A DNA stretch of 64,000 bases from Lachnospiraceae bacterium (GCA_017439675.1 JAFSIQ010000044.1:1-64000); one strand, 5' to 3'; counted from the stretch's first letter, positions 32,705 to 41,882 are shown. Notes: a model not told the origin generated them from the sequence alone. Numbers and translations: made by a program.

Positions 32705-34723
32705 ATGAATATCACTGACAGAATTGACAGTTTGAAAGGGATAGGTCCCAAAACAGCTGTTTTGTTTGAAAAGTTAAAAGTGCATACGATAGATGATTTG
32801 TTAAGACTATATCCAAGGACATATTTAAGTTACGATGAACCAGTGGATATTGAGCAGGCTGAGATTGGGACACGAGTTACCATTAAAGCAACCATACAAT
32901 CTTATGTGGATGTGAAGAAGATTCGAAGTCTTATGATTGTTACTTGTATGGTGAAGGATGGAACTGGAGCAGTGAAGCTTACATGGTTTAATTCTCCGTT
33001 TTTGAAACAGGTATTTCATATCGGACAGACCTATTATTTTGTTGGTACTATATCTATTCGCAATCATCAGCGGGTGATGGAGCATCCAGAGTACTATACG
33101 GATGCACAGTATGCGGAGAAGCTGTCTTCGTTGCAACCGGTATATCCGTTAACAGAGGGTCTTAGCAATAAAGTGATAACGAAAGCAATTCATGCAGCAT
33201 TACCATTGGTTTCGCAGTTAGAGGATAAAGTACCGGAGAAGGTGCAGGAGGAGTTCGGCTTAATGCCGTTGGAATATGCAATACAGGGGTCTCATTTTCC
33301 GGAGAATTTTGATGAGGTGTTAGCTTGCAGAGAGCGTCTGGTATTTGACGAGTTCTTTTGGTTTATTCTGCACATGAGAATGTTGCGTGAGCGGACTGTG
33401 AAAGCGCAGAATCATTTTGTCATTAAGAATTGGAAGAATGCAGATGCATTTATTGATGAATTACCATTTGAGTTGACAGATGGTCAAAAGAATGCGGTTT
33501 CTGAGATTCAAAAGGACATGACAGGAAGTACTGTTATGAACCGTCTGATACAGGGTGATGTTGGTTCTGGTAAGACTGCGGTTGCGGAGATTGCATTACT
33601 AGCTACCGTTAAGAATGGTTATCAGGCAGCATTTATGGCACCAACAGAAGTGTTGGCAGCGCAGCATTACGAGGGCGTGAAAAAGGATTTGAAGCCGTAT
33701 GGTGTGAGAGTCGAGTTGTTGGTTGGCTCTACTAAGCTTTCAGAAAAGAGAAGGATATATGACGCTTTGGCAAAGGGAGAGATTGATGTTTTAATTGGAA
33801 CTCACGCGTTGATACAGGAAAAGGTGGTGTATCACAATCTAGCATTGGTTATTACGGATGAACAACACCGCTTTGGTGTAAGGCAAAGAGCTTTGCTTTC
33901 GGAAAAGGGAAATGAACCACATGTGCTTGTTATGAGTGCTACTCCGATTCCAAGAACATTGGCCATTATTATGTATGGTGATTTGGATATATCTGTGATG
34001 AAGGATATGCCAGCGAATCGATTGCCAATTAAGAATTGTGTGGTGGGACCGAAGTATCGCCCCACTGCTTACAAATTTATGCAGGAGCAGATTCATGCAG
34101 GACATCAGATATACATTATTTGTCCCATGGTAGAAGCCAGTGAGAATGTGGAAGCGGAGAACGTGGTGGAATATCAGGAAAGCTTACTGGATGTATTTCC
34201 GAAGGAGGTTCATATTTCGTATCTTCATGGCAAGATGTCTCCAGAGGAAAAGAATCGGATTATGCATGAATTTGCGGAGAAAAAGATTGATATTTTGGTT
34301 TCCACAACTGTAATTGAGGTTGGAATCAACAATCCCAATGCCACAGTTATGATGATTGAGAATGCAGAGAAATTTGGTTTGGCACAGCTTCATCAGTTAA
34401 GAGGCCGAGTGGGTCGAGGAGATGCACAGTCGTATTGTATTATGCTTTGTGGAACCGAGAGAAAAGATGCGTTAGAACGTCTGAATATTCTGAATACCTC
34501 TAATGATGGTTTTTGCATTGCCAATGAAGATTTGAAGCTTCGTGGACCAGGAGATTTCTTTGGGGTGAGACAAAGTGGAGATATGCTATTTCAGATGGGA
34601 GATATCTACAACAATGCAGATGTGCTGAAAATAGCCAATGAAGCGGTAGATTATCTAGAACGGACTGGGTATCCCCTTGAAGAACTGGTTGCTATTAGTG
34701 ATTTTAATCATGTGCAATTATAG
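32705..34723 (+). CDS. recG: ATP-dependent DNA helicase RecG
   Basis: RecG (672 aa) remodels stalled replication forks and Holliday junctions. The N-terminal wedge OB domain (about 55-150) is followed by helicase lobes with Walker A GDVGSGKT (Lys290), Walker B-type DEQHRFGV (Asp385), MSATPIPRTLA, and the C-terminal motifs STTVIEVGINNPNAT and QLRGRVGRGDAQSYC, plus the TRG segment GDFFGVRQSGD. Length is near normal. ATG 32705 has GTGGAGG 7 nt upstream; a longer in-frame start at 32675 would overlap the SOS box. It has its own SigA-type promoter and LexA box and ends at a long hairpin terminator. Confidence 0.97.
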   Translation: MNITDRIDSLKGIGPKTAVLFEKLKVHTIDDLLRLYPRTYLSYDEPVDIEQAEIGTRVTIKATIQSYVDVKKIRSLMIVTCMVKDGTGAVKLTWFNSPFLKQVFHIGQTYYFVGTISIRNHQRVMEHPEYYTDAQYAEKLSSLQPVYPLTEGLSNKVITKAIHAALPLVSQLEDKVPEKVQEEFGLMPLEYAIQGSHFPENFDEVLACRERLVFDEFFWFILHMRMLRERTVKAQNHFVIKNWKNADAFIDELPFELTDGQKNAVSEIQKDMTGSTVMNRLIQGDVGSGKTAVAEIALLATVKNGYQAAFMAPTEVLAAQHYEGVKKDLKPYGVRVELLVGSTKLSEKRRIYDALAKGEIDVLIGTHALIQEKVVYHNLALVITDEQHRFGVRQRALLSEKGNEPHVLVMSATPIPRTLAIIMYGDLDISVMKDMPANRLPIKNCVVGPKYRPTAYKFMQEQIHAGHQIYIICPMVEASENVEAENVVEYQESLLDVFPKEVHISYLHGKMSPEEKNRIMHEFAEKKIDILVSTTVIEVGINNPNATVMMIENAEKFGLAQLHQLRGRVGRGDAQSYCIMLCGTERKDALERLNILNTSNDGFCIANEDLKLRGPGDFFGVRQSGDMLFQMGDIYNNADVLKIANEAVDYLERTGYPLEELVAISDFNHVQL

Positions 34724-34749
34724 AATAGCAGTGATACCTTGTTTCAATT

Positions 34750-34813
34750 AAAAGTGCTCATCAGTATGGATTTTGTCTGTCATAGATGAAGAATCCACTG
34801 GTGAGCACTTTTG
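34750..34813 (+). terminator. long hairpin terminator of recG
   Basis: AAAAGTGCTCA (34750-34760) pairs with TGAGCACTTTT (34802-34812), and inner arms CAGT/ACTG and GGATT/AATCC extend the stem. Two further small hairpins (34817-34841 and 34853-34872) fill the gap before the SASP gene. Confidence 0.8.
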
Positions 34814-34906
34814 CTACAGAAATTCTGTTTTGTAGAATTTCTTTGCTTCATCGAAAATGTAATTTTCGAAAAGCGAACTTAGAGTTTTTAGGAAGAATCA
34901 AACAGA

Positions 34907-35098
34907 TTACTTTCCGCTCATGGCACGTTCTTGAGCTTCAATCATTTTCTTAACCATGTATCCACCCACAGAACCGTTTTCACGGGAAGTAAGGTCACCA
35001 TTGTAACCCTCTTTTAAAGGTACACCGATTTCGTTTGCTACCTCATACTTAAATCTGTTTAATGCACTCTGCGCATCCTTTTTTGTCTGTCTACTCAT
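34907..35098 (-). CDS. alpha/beta-type small acid-soluble spore protein (SASP)
   Basis: A 63-aa alpha/beta SASP, a DNA-coating protein made in the forespore that protects against UV and is a germination nutrient. The germination protease site FKYEVANEIGV and the second DNA-binding block LTSRENGSVGGYMVKKMIEAQE are clear. The start is ATG at 35098 (reverse) with AAAGGAGG upstream; a 49-residue in-frame extension has no such site and is rejected. No SigA promoter was evident, as expected for SigG control, but no clear SigG site could be fixed either. Confidence 0.95.
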   Translation of the reverse strand: MSRQTKKDAQSALNRFKYEVANEIGVPLKEGYNGDLTSRENGSVGGYMVKKMIEAQERAMSGK

Positions 35099-35248
35099 AA
35101 TGTTTGCCTCCTTTTTCCTGACGTGTCTATTTGAAACAACATAATATATTTCGCCGATACAATTTACATTGTGTTTATGGAAATAACTATGTTGTAAGAA
35201 TAGTATTTGAAAAACTAAAAAAAATAGACTAGAAAGTCTTTTCAAGAA

Positions 35249-35277
35249 TTGAAAAAAATAGAAAAATTAGTTATACT
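35249..35277 (+). promoter_or_regulatory. promoter of the endoglucanase gene
   Basis: TTGAAA (35249-35254), 17-bp spacer, TATACT (35272-35277), 41 nt before the start codon. Confidence 0.75.
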
Positions 35278-35317
35278 AATGAAGTATGTAATTTTATTAA
35301 ATGTACGGAGGAATAAA

Positions 35318-36880
35318 ATGAATTATAAAATACATAAATTTTTAATTTTAATTGGTTTGATTGGTATCATGATGGTAAGCGTGATTGGATGTGGCAAGAA
35401 GGAAGAAAATGCTACTACGCAGACAGAGATTACATCGGAAGATGGGAATGCTACAGAGCAGATAGACGAAATAGGTTCTTCAGAAGCGAATTCCTCAAAG
35501 GCTATTGCCAATACAGGGGATTATACCTTTACGTTAGCGAGTAATAACAGTTGGGAAAGCGGAGATATGGTTTATATTCAATATGATTGCATTATCAAGA
35601 ATCATTCAGATGTGAATGGTTCCGATTGGAAAATCACCATTGATGTGCCGCAAGGTTCTAAGCTGGATAATGGATGGAATGGAGAGTATGAGATTAGCGG
35701 AGATAAGCTTATTATTACTCCAGTGGATTATAACAAGGAAGTAGTATCTGGTGCGGAGATTCCAATTGGATTCATTCTTGCAACTCCGGAATCATTTAGT
35801 GCTGACAAAGCAGTGTTGGAGATTGGGGGGAATCAGTACGCATTGGGCGAGAATGAAAGCCCAACAGCAAAGACTGAGAATACGGAAGTAACAAATGATG
35901 CAAAAGATACCACAACAGAACCTGTTGACAAGGAAACTTCGGATAAGAAGGTTGCAACAAAGGATATCTCCGGAACTCCGGTGGCTAACCATGGCGCTTT
36001 GTCGGTTGAAGGCACCAATATTGTGGATAAGAATGGAGATATTTTTCAGTTGCAGGGGGTTTCTACCCACGGTATTAACTGGTTTCCAGAATATGTGAAT
36101 AAGGAAGCATTTTCTGATTTGTCAAAATATGGCGTGAATGCAATCCGCTTGGCAATGTACACGGTGGATTACAACGGATATTGTGAAGGTGGCAGTCAGG
36201 CAAATTTGGAAGCTACCATTGATAAAGGTGTGCAGGCTTGTACAGAGCTTGGTATGTATGTCATTATTGATTGGCATATATTAAATGATAAGGACCCGAA
36301 TGTACATAAGGATTCTGCAATTCAGTTTTTTGAAAAAATGTCTAAGAAGTATGCGGATTATGATAATGTGCTTTATGAAATTTGTAATGAACCAAATGGA
36401 GGTACTACATGGGAGAGTGTCAAGTCCTATGCGGAGGAAGTGATTCCTGTGATTCGTACCAACGACAAGGATGCATTGATTATTGTGGGAACGCCGAACT
36501 GGTCACAGGATGTGGATGTTGCGTCGAATAATCCGATTCAGGGACAGAAAAATATTGTGTACGCAGTACATTTTTATGCGGCGACACATCAGGGAAATAT
36601 TCGTAGTAAGGTGGAGACAGCAATTGGAAATGGATTACCTGTTATTGTCAGTGAGAGTAATATTTCTGAGGCGTCTGGTAATGGTGCTTTGAATTATGAT
36701 GAGGGTGAGAAATGGATGGATTTGATTGACAGGTATCACTTGAGTTGCTTTGCCTGGAGTTTGGGAAATAAGGACGAGACCTCTTCTTTCTTAAAAGCAA
36801 ATGTTTCGAAGACCAGTGGATTTAGCGAAGGTGATTTTTCGGATTCGGGCAAGTGGTATTTGGAGCATTACAGCAAATGA
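35318..36880 (+). CDS. GH5 (subfamily 2-like) endoglucanase lipoprotein with CBM2-like module
   Basis: A 520-aa predicted cell-surface lipoprotein. Signal peptide with lipobox VIGC (Cys about 25), acidic/Thr-rich linker, a beta-sandwich resembling carbohydrate-binding module family 2 (about 65-165: SWESGDMVYIQYDCIIKNH), another Thr/Lys linker, then a GH5 catalytic TIM barrel (about 220-520). Acid/base Glu358 lies in YEICNEPNG and the nucleophile is Glu446 in VIVSESNISEASGNG, in the GH5_2 context together with YAVHFYAATHQ. GH5_2 enzymes cleave beta-1,4-glucan such as cellulose. Ribosome site CGGAGGAA; ATG 35318. It is monocistronic. It marks a plant-fibre or mixed-linkage glucan-using lifestyle. 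Confidence 0.92.
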   Translation: MNYKIHKFLILIGLIGIMMVSVIGCGKKEENATTQTEITSEDGNATEQIDEIGSSEANSSKAIANTGDYTFTLASNNSWESGDMVYIQYDCIIKNHSDVNGSDWKITIDVPQGSKLDNGWNGEYEISGDKLIITPVDYNKEVVSGAEIPIGFILATPESFSADKAVLEIGGNQYALGENESPTAKTENTEVTNDAKDTTTEPVDKETSDKKVATKDISGTPVANHGALSVEGTNIVDKNGDIFQLQGVSTHGINWFPEYVNKEAFSDLSKYGVNAIRLAMYTVDYNGYCEGGSQANLEATIDKGVQACTELGMYVIIDWHILNDKDPNVHKDSAIQFFEKMSKKYADYDNVLYEICNEPNGGTTWESVKSYAEEVIPVIRTNDKDALIIVGTPNWSQDVDVASNNPIQGQKNIVYAVHFYAATHQGNIRSKVETAIGNGLPVIVSESNISEASGNGALNYDEGEKWMDLIDRYHLSCFAWSLGNKDETSSFLKANVSKTSGFSEGDFSDSGKWYLEHYSK

Positions 36881-36962
36881 TTACTTGAGATACTATATTG
36901 AACGTATCTTGAATATATTACTGCAGACAGTGCGTAAATATATGGGAATACAGTTCATAGTA

Positions 36963-36990
36963 TTGACAAATTGACGTTTTTTTATAAAAT
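36963..36990 (+). promoter_or_regulatory. promoter of rsmD-coaD
   Basis: TTGACA (36963-36968), 16-bp spacer, TAAAAT (36985-36990), 17 nt before the rsmD start; the leader is very short. Confidence 0.6.
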
Positions 36991-37007
36991 AAAGTAGGAG
37001 TTATAAC

Positions 37008-37559
37008 ATGAGAGTGATTGCTGGTAAAGCCAAGAGACTTCAACTAAAGACACCGACGGGGATGGACACCAGACCCACCACAGACAGAATCAAGGAAACC
37101 TTGTTTAATATGATACAGGATGATATCTACGACGTGAATTTTTTAGATTTGTTTAGTGGCAGCGGAGGAATTGGAATTGAAGCGTTAAGCCGTGGGGCAA
37201 GACATGCATGCTTTGTGGAACAAAGTCGCAATGCTGCAGGAATTATACGGGATAATCTGCGTTATACCAAGTTGGATGGACAGGCAGATGTGATGGTTTG
37301 TACAGCACTTTCTGCAATCACTATGCTGCAGGGAAGAGAAAAGTTTCATGTTGTTTTTATGGATCCGCCCTATGGTAAAGGGCTAGAAAAAGAAATTTTG
37401 CGACATCCGTCATTTTGCGATTTGTTGAAAGAGAATGCACTTGTGATAGTGGAAGCGGACTTGGAGACATTTTTGGAAGATGCAGATTTGGTAGGGTTTC
37501 ATTTAGTGAAAGAAAAAATATATAAAACCAACAAACATATTTTTCTGGAAAAACTATAA
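37008..37559 (+). CDS. rsmD: 16S rRNA (guanine(966)-N2)-methyltransferase RsmD
   Basis: RsmD (183 aa; YlbH in Bacillus) methylates G966 of 16S rRNA using S-adenosylmethionine. Signatures: [26 protein letters not shown], the SAM loop [20 protein letters not shown] and catalytic DPPY (Asp119). coaD follows after 17 nt, the conserved ylbH-coaD pair of Firmicutes. Confidence 0.96.
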   Translation: MRVIAGKAKRLQLKTPTGMDTRPTTDRIKETLFNMIQDDIYDVNFLDLFSGSGGIGIEALSRGARHACFVEQSRNAAGIIRDNLRYTKLDGQADVMVCTALSAITMLQGREKFHVVFMDPPYGKGLEKEILRHPSFCDLLKENALVIVEADLETFLEDADLVGFHLVKEKIYKTNKHIFLEKL

Positions 37560-37576
37560 GAATCGAGGATGAAGTA

Positions 37577-38056
37577 TTGAGTAGAGCAATTTATCCGGGG
37601 AGCTTTGACCCGGTCACCTTTGGTCATATTGATATCATTAAGCGTTCATCTGCTATGTTTGATGAGGTGATTGTAGGTGTATTGAATAATAGTGCCAAGA
37701 ATCCATTGTTTTCTACAGAGGAACGAATGGAAATGCTCATGGAAACCACGAAGGAATTTGATAATGTTAAGATAATCAGTTTCGGTGGTTTGTTGATTGA
37801 CTACATGAAGGACAATGATATTTCCGTCATTGTGCGAGGTCTGCGAGCAGTGACAGACTTTGAGTATGAATTACAGATTGCTCAGAGTAATCGCAAGGTT
37901 AGTAAAGAGACGATTGATACGGTGTTTCTGACAACCAGCATTGAATATGCTTATCTAAGTTCTAGCATTGTCAGAGAGTATGCAAGCTATGGTACAGATG
38001 TATCTGATTTTGTACCAGCGTTTGTGGCTCAAAGGTTAGAAAATCGTTTTAGATAA
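37577..38056 (+). CDS. coaD: phosphopantetheine adenylyltransferase
   Basis: CoaD (159 aa) makes dephospho-CoA from 4'-phosphopantetheine and ATP. The nucleotidyltransferase motif is [16 protein letters not shown] (T-x-G-H type, His18), with [13 protein letters not shown] and the C-terminal ISSS/T-like motif [14 protein letters not shown]. The start is TTG at 37577, supported by GAGGATGAAG upstream and the family N-terminus (SRAIYPGSF). Co-transcribed with rsmD. Confidence 0.97.
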   Translation: MSRAIYPGSFDPVTFGHIDIIKRSSAMFDEVIVGVLNNSAKNPLFSTEERMEMLMETTKEFDNVKIISFGGLLIDYMKDNDISVIVRGLRAVTDFEYELQIAQSNRKVSKETIDTVFLTTSIEYAYLSSSIVREYASYGTDVSDFVPAFVAQRLENRFR

Positions 38057-38091
38057 TTAGGAAACCAAAGATGTGAAAGGAAGGAAAAGAA

Positions 38092-39357
38092 ATGTCAAAG
38101 AAGAGTATCGAAGATGTAATGAATGAAATTGAAGATTTTTTAAATAGCTGTAAGACCTCGGCATTGTCTTCTAACAAGATTGTTGTGCCAAGAGATGAGT
38201 TTGATGAGTTGTTTGATGATTTGAAGATAAAGATTCCTGCAGAAATCGAAAGATGCAAGAAAATTATGCGTAACAAAGAAGCTATTTTGATGGAGGCAAG
38301 AAAGAAAGCAGATGCGCTTTTGGCACAGACCACTGCTCAGGCAAACCAGATGGTTTCCGAGACTGAAATTATGAATATGGCAAATCAGCAGGCTTATGAG
38401 ACTGTTGAGATGGCTCGTGCACAGGCTAATGAAATTCTTGCCCAGGCAACAGCTGAGGCAAATGAGATTCGCTTAGGTTCTATGCAATATACTAATGATA
38501 TTATGACAGGTCTACGTGACTATATGTTTGCAACTATGGAAGCAGAACGAGCGAATTATGAGAATTTAATTGGTGCACTGAATAATGAGTATATGGTGGC
38601 AAATGCGAATTTAGAAGAGGTTCAGAGACAAATTGTTGGATTTACAGGTGATCCGAACAGTATACAGCGTGCACCACAGTTCAAGACAAGTACGGAGGAC
38701 AAGTCAGAACAGGCATCTGGTAGAAGTAAGACAAGCATGGTACAGAAGATGAAGCGTGCAGTGAGTGCAAAAGAAGAACCTGCAAAGGCAAATGTTACAA
38801 TCCCTGATTTTATTGCTTCTGGTGAAAAGGTTGTACCAAATGAAACTCCATTAGAGCCTAATGTTCCAGTAAAAGCTCCAGTACAGGAAAAGACGAGAAC
38901 AAGTGCGCCATCCGTATCAGAAAAAGCTGAGGTGGATAGTGCACCTACAGTAGCAATTCCAGTGGAGGAAGTAAAGAGGGAGATTGCTGCAACCAATGAG
39001 ACGGTTACTAGTGATGAGACGAAGAAAGTTACAAAGAAGATTGTTAAGAAGCGTATGCCAGTGGTTCAGACCCCGAATACAGCACAGGAAACAGTGGCAA
39101 AGACGGTAGAAACAGCGGCGGCAGCCAAAGTGGATAAGACGGTATACAGAGCGAACGGCGAACAGGCGAGAGAAGTTCCACCGATGGAGGGTCGTGTGAA
39201 GCGTGGACCTAGAGTGGGGAGAAGCATGGTAGAGGAAAGTGCATCGGTAGAGGATGCATTTGAAATTACCACACAGTCTATGGAGTCTGTAACCGCAGCT
39301 CCAGCGGGTAAGTCTATGGGTGTGATTGATGATTATACTATGGAGAAAAAGTACTAA
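38092..39357 (+). CDS. coiled-coil protein with disordered C-terminal half, unknown function
   Basis: A 421-aa soluble protein. Residues 1-45 resemble a short N-terminal recognition segment, residues about 45-190 form a long amphipathic coiled coil rich in Ala, Glu and Gln (ADALLAQTTAQANQM, ANEILAQATAEANEI) of the sort automatically labelled DivIVA-like or ATPase subunit H-like, and residues 200-421 are low complexity (Lys, Val, Pro, Thr rich) and probably disordered. No catalytic motif. It follows coaD by 35 nt and is likely in the same operon. A structural or scaffold role is plausible but unproven. Confidence 0.7.
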   Translation: MSKKSIEDVMNEIEDFLNSCKTSALSSNKIVVPRDEFDELFDDLKIKIPAEIERCKKIMRNKEAILMEARKKADALLAQTTAQANQMVSETEIMNMANQQAYETVEMARAQANEILAQATAEANEIRLGSMQYTNDIMTGLRDYMFATMEAERANYENLIGALNNEYMVANANLEEVQRQIVGFTGDPNSIQRAPQFKTSTEDKSEQASGRSKTSMVQKMKRAVSAKEEPAKANVTIPDFIASGEKVVPNETPLEPNVPVKAPVQEKTRTSAPSVSEKAEVDSAPTVAIPVEEVKREIAATNETVTSDETKKVTKKIVKKRMPVVQTPNTAQETVAKTVETAAAAKVDKTVYRANGEQAREVPPMEGRVKRGPRVGRSMVEESASVEDAFEITTQSMESVTAAPAGKSMGVIDDYTMEKKY

Positions 39358-39362
39358 TAGTG

Positions 39363-40286
39363 TTATAAAGCATATATACAATATAGATACACAATGAAAA
39401 AGGTACCTGAGGATAGAATGCATTTATCTATCAGGTATCTTTTTATTTCTGCATTTTTGTATTGCAATACCCCTTTAATTTGGTATGCACTACAAAGTCC
39501 ACCGAAGGAAGATAAGGCGCAGAGTAAAGCAATTTGAACGGATTCGTTGTACGAAGTATCGCTAATAAGCTTTATTCCAGTAGTTATCTCTAAAAAGAAG
39601 AGAGGAAGCTTTACAAAATGGTTACTGCAAAGAGGAAGCAGGATGGAGAGTAAAATGGAGAATAGAATCACATATACTCCAATAGTCACCATGATTTCTA
39701 CGGAATGCATAAACGTATCTCGAAAGGGAATTTTTTTCATGTAGTGTTTTACTAGACCAGAAGACTGGTTTTTAGAAAAGGTGCGAAATAGAAAATAGTA
39801 TACACATACAGGCAAATAGATTGCAGTTAAGAATATGACCAAAGGAAGTTTTTCTTCTAAAAAGTGGCGGAATACATAACCAATCAAAAACATAGGGCTT
39901 GCCTGACTAGCCATAGCGAGAAGTTCATTTGCCCGTTTTGGGGAAAGACATTGACTCATAGTGAAATCATTTATTATCTTGGCACCGATTGGATAACCGC
40001 AGAGATTCCCCATAACAACAGCGAGAAGTTCATAAAATCTGCCGATGTTTTTCATAGAAAAGCGGCTGGCAATTTGCTGATAAGTATTCATTTCAGACAG
40101 AGCATTTGTGACTAGGATAAATGGTAAAAGAGAAGGGATTAGAGTTTGATACCACAAAAGAAGACCATTTTGTGCACCGGCAATTACAGCATCATTGAAT
40201 ATCAATAAGAGTATTAAAAGAATCATCATTAATATGGATTGCTTCATTACGTCTGTTCCAAATGGTCTTTGTATAATGTATGGCAT
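39363..40286 (-). CDS. ylbJ: sporulation integral membrane protein YlbJ
   Basis: A 307-aa polytopic membrane protein of the YlbJ family, needed for spore envelope assembly in Bacillus. About eight hydrophobic segments; family motifs GNLCGYPIGAKII, MASQASPMFLIGYV and LSSFGGLCSAYQIKGVL. The start ATG (40286, reverse) overlaps the tmcAL stop (TAATG), indicating coupling. Its last 25 codons overlap, antisense, the terminator of the convergent gene. Confidence 0.9.
   Translation of the reverse strand: MPYIIQRPFGTDVMKQSILMMILLILLLIFNDAVIAGAQNGLLLWYQTLIPSLLPFILVTNALSEMNTYQQIASRFSMKNIGRFYELLAVVMGNLCGYPIGAKIINDFTMSQCLSPKRANELLAMASQASPMFLIGYVFRHFLEEKLPLVIFLTAIYLPVCVYYFLFRTFSKNQSSGLVKHYMKKIPFRDTFMHSVEIMVTIGVYVILFSILLSILLPLCSNHFVKLPLFFLEITTGIKLISDTSYNESVQIALLCALSSFGGLCSAYQIKGVLQYKNAEIKRYLIDKCILSSGTFFIVYLYCIYAL
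39399..39445 (+). terminator. plus-strand terminator lying inside the ylbJ coding end
   Basis: AAAGGTACCTGA (39399-39410) pairs with TCAGGTATCTTT (39431-39442), one G-T pair, with inner arm GATAGA/TATCT and a T run. It ends the coiled-coil gene while encoding, antisense, residues near the YlbJ C-terminus. Confidence 0.75.
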
Positions 40287-41512
40287 TATTCTGAAATTAT
40301 GACGGTATGCTCCTGTTCTGTAGGAACGGATATGCCGTATTTGTTATAAAAAACCTGTTCATACAGGCGGTTGCGGTACAATTCCTTTTGAAATAAATCG
40401 TAGCTAGTTTTCGAAAGTATTTTGTCTGCATGGGCTACCTTGTTAATAACAGGAATTGTGCTTTGTTTCTTCATGTCTTTTAGAATGGAACTGGCATTTG
40501 GGGCAAATCCCAAAAGTCTCAGATAAGGCGTGTAATGCATATTTCTGTGCAAATTGAGTTCCTCTTTGGTAATTCCTAAAATAATATTCAACAAAGCTCT
40601 TTGCAGACGTGTGTTTGTGTAATTTTTGTTTCTTATCAAATCAAGCAAAGCGTCGTGTGTCATCGGATACTGTGTGATGTTTGTGATGCGGTTTGCCAAG
40701 TCCTTAGATACTTCATGAAAGTGGTCAAGGTTAGATGCGTTTTGCCAAATAGCATATTGTAAGTAGTTATAAAAATCAGATACGAATATTGGCTTTGTGT
40801 ATTCAGATTGGGAGAGGAGACACTTTGCTGTTTCGGGAATAAATGATTCCCAGACTTTCGTATCTGTTACCATGTGCTTGCGAATGGCAGAAGCAGAACT
40901 GAACATACAGTCCAAATTCGGATTGTGGTAACCATTGCCTACTCTTTTGATAATGATAGGTGTTATACCCAATTGATACTTTTTTATTGTTTTCAAATAT
41001 TCAATTGCTAATATGTTGTTGGGTTGGTTTATCAACTCTTCCCAATAAGAACAGTTTTCTAGGCATGTAGCCAATGCTTTTGCTCGAGCTTTTGGAAAAG
41101 AAATGCCGGTTTTTAAGTTGGTTTGTAAAGCTTCTTTATATTTCGGTGGTTCTGATACAAATATATCAGCAATTTGTGTAAGTGCATTGATGTCATTGGT
41201 TTCTGCACCAAAGCAGAGAGTATCTACAACACCAGTTTTATGGAGTGAGAGAACTGCTGTGGCGGCAAAGTGCTCCGCACTAGAAAGTGCACCAAGCAAG
41301 GGCAGTTCAAATACAATATTCGCACCACTTGTCAATGCACATTCGGTTCGAAGATATTTGTTGAATATGGCAGGTTCTCCCCGCTGTACATAGTTACCAC
41401 TCATGATTACTATGCGTTGTTTATCCGGAAAAAGCTCTTGTACTTTTTGTAGTTGATATGCATGTCCGTTGTGAAACGGATTATATTCTGTAATAATGCC
41501 TACGTGCTTCAT
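40286..41512 (-). CDS. tmcAL: tRNA(Met) cytidine acetate ligase TmcAL
   Basis: TmcAL (408 aa; YlbM) makes N4-acetylcytidine at the wobble base of elongator tRNA(Met) from acetate and ATP. The nucleotidyltransferase-like motif is GIITEYNPFHNGHAYQLQ, followed by VIMSGNYVQRGEPAIFNKYLRTE and FGAETND; the SSASAIRKHM segment is typical. GTGAGGA ribosome site on the reverse strand. It forms an operon with ylbJ, matching the ylb region of Bacillus but in opposite orientation to rsmD-coaD. Confidence 0.95.
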   Translation of the reverse strand: MKHVGIITEYNPFHNGHAYQLQKVQELFPDKQRIVIMSGNYVQRGEPAIFNKYLRTECALTSGANIVFELPLLGALSSAEHFAATAVLSLHKTGVVDTLCFGAETNDINALTQIADIFVSEPPKYKEALQTNLKTGISFPKARAKALATCLENCSYWEELINQPNNILAIEYLKTIKKYQLGITPIIIKRVGNGYHNPNLDCMFSSASAIRKHMVTDTKVWESFIPETAKCLLSQSEYTKPIFVSDFYNYLQYAIWQNASNLDHFHEVSKDLANRITNITQYPMTHDALLDLIRNKNYTNTRLQRALLNIILGITKEELNLHRNMHYTPYLRLLGFAPNASSILKDMKKQSTIPVINKVAHADKILSKTSYDLFQKELYRNRLYEQVFYNKYGISVPTEQEHTVIISE

Positions 41513-41578
41513 TGTATCCTCACTTTATGATTATATTTGGTAATATCCATGGGCGTTTGTATTTAAAATATAAGGATA

Positions 41579-41607
41579 ATTTTAAATCAATATTTACAAA
41601 CTGTAAA
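41579..41607 (-). promoter_or_regulatory. tmcAL-ylbJ promoter
   Basis: Reverse strand TTTACA (41607-41602), 17-bp spacer, TAAAAT (41584-41579), 67 nt before the start codon. Confidence 0.7.
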
Positions 41608-41788
41608 GAAAATGATAAACTAAATCCATCATTTTACAAGATATCTTATTATTTTCCCAATTAGAAATTATATAGTTTTATGTACTGTTTATAAGAATTT
41701 TCAAAATAATTTTTATAAATATTTTGTGGTGTGCCATAGTTTGTCATGTTCGTATTATATGATGAACATAAGGAGGGCCAATTATTAA
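41608..41788 (+). other. AT-rich gap between divergent tmcAL and recA with an orphan ribosome site
   Basis: Part of a 370-nt intergenic stretch. It holds ATGTTC/GAACAT arms (41746-41751 and 41764-41769) and a strong ribosome-site-like AAGGAGGG (41770-41777) that is followed by no ATG, GTG or TTG. Nothing else was recognised here. Confidence 0.45.
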
Positions 41789-41812
41789 AAAATCGAAAAT
41801 ACATTCGATTTT
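41789..41812. promoter_or_regulatory. inverted repeat just upstream of the recA -35
   Basis: AAAATCGAA (41789-41797) and TTCGATTTT (41804-41812) form perfect 9-bp arms around 6 nt, ending 4 bp before the recA -35. Confidence 0.55.
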
Positions 41813-41816
41813 AATG

Positions 41817-41845
41817 TTGACAATTTATGTAATATGTATTATTAT
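41817..41845 (+). promoter_or_regulatory. recA promoter
   Basis: TTGACA (41817-41822), 17-bp spacer, TATTAT (41840-41845). Confidence 0.8.
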
Positions 41846-41854
41846 CTAAAAAAC

Positions 41855-41866
41855 GAACAAATGTTC
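41855..41866 (+). promoter_or_regulatory. LexA (SOS) box of recA
   Basis: GAACAAATGTTC within CGAACAAATGTTCA matches the Gram-positive SOS consensus. It covers the predicted transcription start and ends just before the ribosome site. Confidence 0.9.
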
Positions 41867-41882
41867 ATGGAGGTATGGAAGA

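Noticed and set aside
35099..35245. N-terminal extension of the SASP by 49 residues
   Set aside because: The alpha/beta SASP family is about 60-70 residues and the AAAGGAGG site directly precedes the internal ATG.
36889..36913. AGATAC/GTATCT hairpin after the endoglucanase gene as a terminator
   Set aside because: The stem is only six pairs and no T run follows.
38917..39423. A 168-codon reverse-strand frame opposite the coiled-coil protein gene
   Set aside because: Cys/His/Leu-rich antisense artefact overlapping the true genes on both sides, without a ribosome site.
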